Positions 62,183 to 64,000 of a DNA stretch of 64,000 bases are shown here, piece after piece. The notes under the pieces were generated by a model. It worked only from the letters and a program-made list of their open reading frames with translations, did no database searches and was not told where the DNA came from. The DNA lies in the NCBI RefSeq assembly GCF_006542765.1, contig NZ_SKCD01000026.1, positions 1-64,000 on the forward strand. Direction: 5' to 3'. The translations under genes and the position numbers were made by a program. Source of the stretch: Paenibacillus luteus (GTDB taxonomy: Bacteria; Bacillota; Bacilli; Paenibacillales; Paenibacillaceae). The number at the start of each line of letters is the position of its first letter. Position 1 is the first letter of the stretch.

Positions 62183-63103
62183 TTAGCCTTTGACGGAACC
62201 GACCAGCATCCCTTGTACGAAGTAACGCTGCACGAAAGGATACATAATCAGGACAGGCAGCGTAGCTACAACGATTAGCGAGTATTTCAACAGCTCTGAC
62301 AGCTGCTGTCTCTCCACCTGCTTAAGCGCATCGGTAACGCTTGCGCTATTGTTCATAATGATGATGCTGCGCAATACCAGCTGAAGCGGAAACAGATTAG
62401 ACGATTTCAAATAAATAAGGGCATCAAAGTAGGCATTCCATTGTCCGACGCCATACATCAAGAAAAGCACGGCGAGAATGGGCTTGGATAACGGAAGAAC
62501 AACGCTTTGCATAAACCGGATATCGCTGCAGCCATCGATCTCGCTTGCTTCGAACAGCTCATCCGGAATCGAGTTCTGGAAGAAGGATCTTGCAATAATC
62601 ACCTGCCATACCCAGACGGCATTCGGAATGAGCAGCGCCCACCGCGAATCGATCATGCCAAACTCCTTGACGACCATATACGTCGGAATTAAGCCGCCGC
62701 TAAAGAGCATGGTGAAGGTAATGAGCATCATGATGACGGTCCGGCCAAAAAATGATTTTCGCGACATCGGATACGCAATCATGACGGTAAGCACGACGCT
62801 GATCATCGTCCCTGCTACCGTGTAGAACAAGGAATTGCCGTAACCCTGCATAATCTGCGGCGTATCGAACAACACCTTGAAGCCCTTGAAGGAAATATCG
62901 ACGGGCCACAGCCAGACGCGGCCTGACGTAACCGCAGACGGGCTGCTGATCGAGCTGCTAAGAATGTAAATGAGCGGATAGATGACCGCGATCAGAACCA
63001 GCGTCAGAATGGTGTAAATGACAATCATGAATATCCGATCGCCCATCGAATCTTTGATGGTCTGTCTCTTTGGTGTCTGCATTGCTATTTTTGCCGATGC
63101 CAT
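62183..63103 (-). CDS. Carbohydrate ABC permease (YtcP/LplC type)
   Basis: This 306-residue permease has six membrane helices, the EAA motif LFEASEIDGCSDIRFMQSVVLP and the conserved end QRYFVQGMLVGSVKG. ATG at 63103 has GGGGAG 7 nt upstream. It lies 14 bp after its partner permease and before the binding-protein gene. It belongs to a third importer of the same class in this window, again without an ATPase gene. Confidence 0.94.
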   Translation of the reverse strand: MASAKIAMQTPKRQTIKDSMGDRIFMIVIYTILTLVLIAVIYPLIYILSSSISSPSAVTSGRVWLWPVDISFKGFKVLFDTPQIMQGYGNSLFYTVAGTMISVVLTVMIAYPMSRKSFFGRTVIMMLITFTMLFSGGLIPTYMVVKEFGMIDSRWALLIPNAVWVWQVIIARSFFQNSIPDELFEASEIDGCSDIRFMQSVVLPLSKPILAVLFLMYGVGQWNAYFDALIYLKSSNLFPLQLVLRSIIIMNNSASVTDALKQVERQQLSELLKYSLIVVATLPVLIMYPFVQRYFVQGMLVGSVKG

Positions 63104-63117
63104 AGGCGCACTCCCCT

Positions 63118-64000
63118 TTACCAAATGCTTGATTTCGTGAACCGTTTGGCCAAGCCATTGACCGTAAACAATAACACGAGATTAATTAATGAGTTGAACA
63201 AGCCGACTGCCGTAGCGAAGCTGTAATTCGCGTTTAGAAGCCCTATTTTGTAAACGTAAGTCGCGATAATTTCGGAATTGACGATGTTGAGCTGATTTTG
63301 CAGCAAATAAATTTTCTCGAAGCCAATCGCCATGACACTGCCTACATTAAGAATTAGGATGATGGTGATCGTTGGCAAAATGCCAGGCAAATCGACGTGG
63401 ACAATCTTCTGGAAGCGCGACGCTCCGTCCACCTTCGCAGCCTCGTAAAGCGTCGGATCAATGCCCGATAGAGCGGCCAAATAAATGACTGCGGAGTAGC
63501 CTGCCGTCTGCCAAATATCCGACCACACGTAGATGGAGCGGAACATGCTCGCCTCACCCAGGAAATTAACCGAATCGAAGCCGAAATAATTGAGCGCTAC
63601 ATTGGCAAATCCAAGCCTTGGCGCGAGGAACAGCATAATAATCGACACCATAACGACCGTGGATATGAAATAAGGCGCGAAGGTCACAAGCTGGACAAGC
63701 CGCTTAAAGCGTCCGTTGCGGATTTCATTGAGCATCAAAGCGAGCAGGATCGGAATCGGAAATCCGGCCAGCAGCAAATATCCGCTCACTAATATCGTAT
63801 TTTTGGCAAGCGTCCAGAACATCGGATTATCGAAGAACAGCTGAAAGTTCTTAAAGCCGACCCACGGGCTTCCCCAGATGCCCTTAATCACGTTGTAATC
63901 CTTAAATGCGAGAACCGCGTTTAGCATCGGATAATATTTAAAGATTAGAAAAAACAGCACAGGCGGTATGACAATCAGGTACAGCTGCCAATGCTTTTTG
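63118..64000 (-). CDS. Carbohydrate ABC permease (LplB type), cut by the window edge
   Basis: The visible 294 residues include KYYPMLNAVLAFKDY, FAPYFISTVVMV and the EAA motif LYEAAKVDGASRFQKIVHVDLP. The frame stays open to the last base (KHWQLYLIVIPPVLFFLIF precedes a false GTG start at 63960), so the true start lies outside. It pairs with the permease at 62183-63103 and is upstream of it in the operon. Confidence 0.92.
   Translation of the reverse strand, partial: KKHWQLYLIVIPPVLFFLIFKYYPMLNAVLAFKDYNVIKGIWGSPWVGFKNFQLFFDNPMFWTLAKNTILVSGYLLLAGFPIPILLALMLNEIRNGRFKRLVQLVTFAPYFISTVVMVSIIMLFLAPRLGFANVALNYFGFDSVNFLGEASMFRSIYVWSDIWQTAGYSAVIYLAALSGIDPTLYEAAKVDGASRFQKIVHVDLPGILPTITIILILNVGSVMAIGFEKIYLLQNQLNIVNSEIIATYVYKIGLLNANYSFATAVGLFNSLINLVLLFTVNGLAKRFTKSSIW

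Overview
The window looks like a chromosomal segment of a Paenibacillus-type soil Firmicute. The evidence is Gram-positive Shine-Dalgarno sequences, frequent TTG and GTG starts, two very large secreted enzymes ending in three SLH cell-wall anchors, three LplA/LplB/YtcP-type oligosaccharide importers without a local ATPase, and a YesM/YesN-type two-component pair. No rRNA, tRNA, CRISPR array, transposase or phage gene was seen. Most genes lie on the minus strand.

Left part (1-17.2 kb). A BASS/ACR3-like transporter with two tiny related membrane proteins and a chemoreceptor are followed by an amino-acid catabolic block. This block holds an SLH-anchored double metallopeptidase (M28 plus M14), a roc-like operon (ornithine aminotransferase, arginase, proline dehydrogenase, P5C dehydrogenase), a polar amino-acid ABC importer and a GntR/FCD regulator. 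The same operator, centred on TTGTATACA, overlaps the promoter of each of the three minus-strand units. I read them as one GntR regulon: digest peptides outside, import amino acids, and convert arginine, ornithine and proline to glutamate.

Middle part (17.2-31.4 kb). Three contiguous cyclic-di-GMP genes (one GGDEF-EAL, two GGDEF) are followed by a CE7 acetylesterase, a small basic protein, an alpha/beta hydrolase, a luciferase-like monooxygenase, an SGNH hydrolase, a Gfo/Idh/MocA oxidoreductase, a ThuA-like protein, LtrA and a xylose-isomerase-like TIM barrel. The alpha/beta hydrolase gene has the same roughly 56-nt leader as the SLH peptidase gene 15 kb away (54 of 57 aligned positions). This shared leader is the most novel-looking element in the window.

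Sugar region (31.5-49.7 kb). There are two oligosaccharide import and hydrolysis units. One is a GH35 enzyme with two permeases and a binding protein. The other is a sensor kinase and AraC-type regulator, a binding protein, two permeases and a GH43 enzyme. A LacI-family regulator between them appears to start at ATT. Downstream of it lie a consensus promoter, a perfect cre site and three identical-class LacI operators. An MFS exporter and an AraC regulator follow.

Right part (49.8-64 kb). A GHL6-type putative glycosidase, a dispersed-repeat cluster, a GNAT acetyltransferase, an SGNH hydrolase and a 130-bp hexanucleotide microsatellite lead into an 1,854-residue SLH-anchored GH27 alpha-galactosidase with shuffled X2 and beta-sandwich modules. 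Its binding protein and two permeases follow; the last runs off the window edge.
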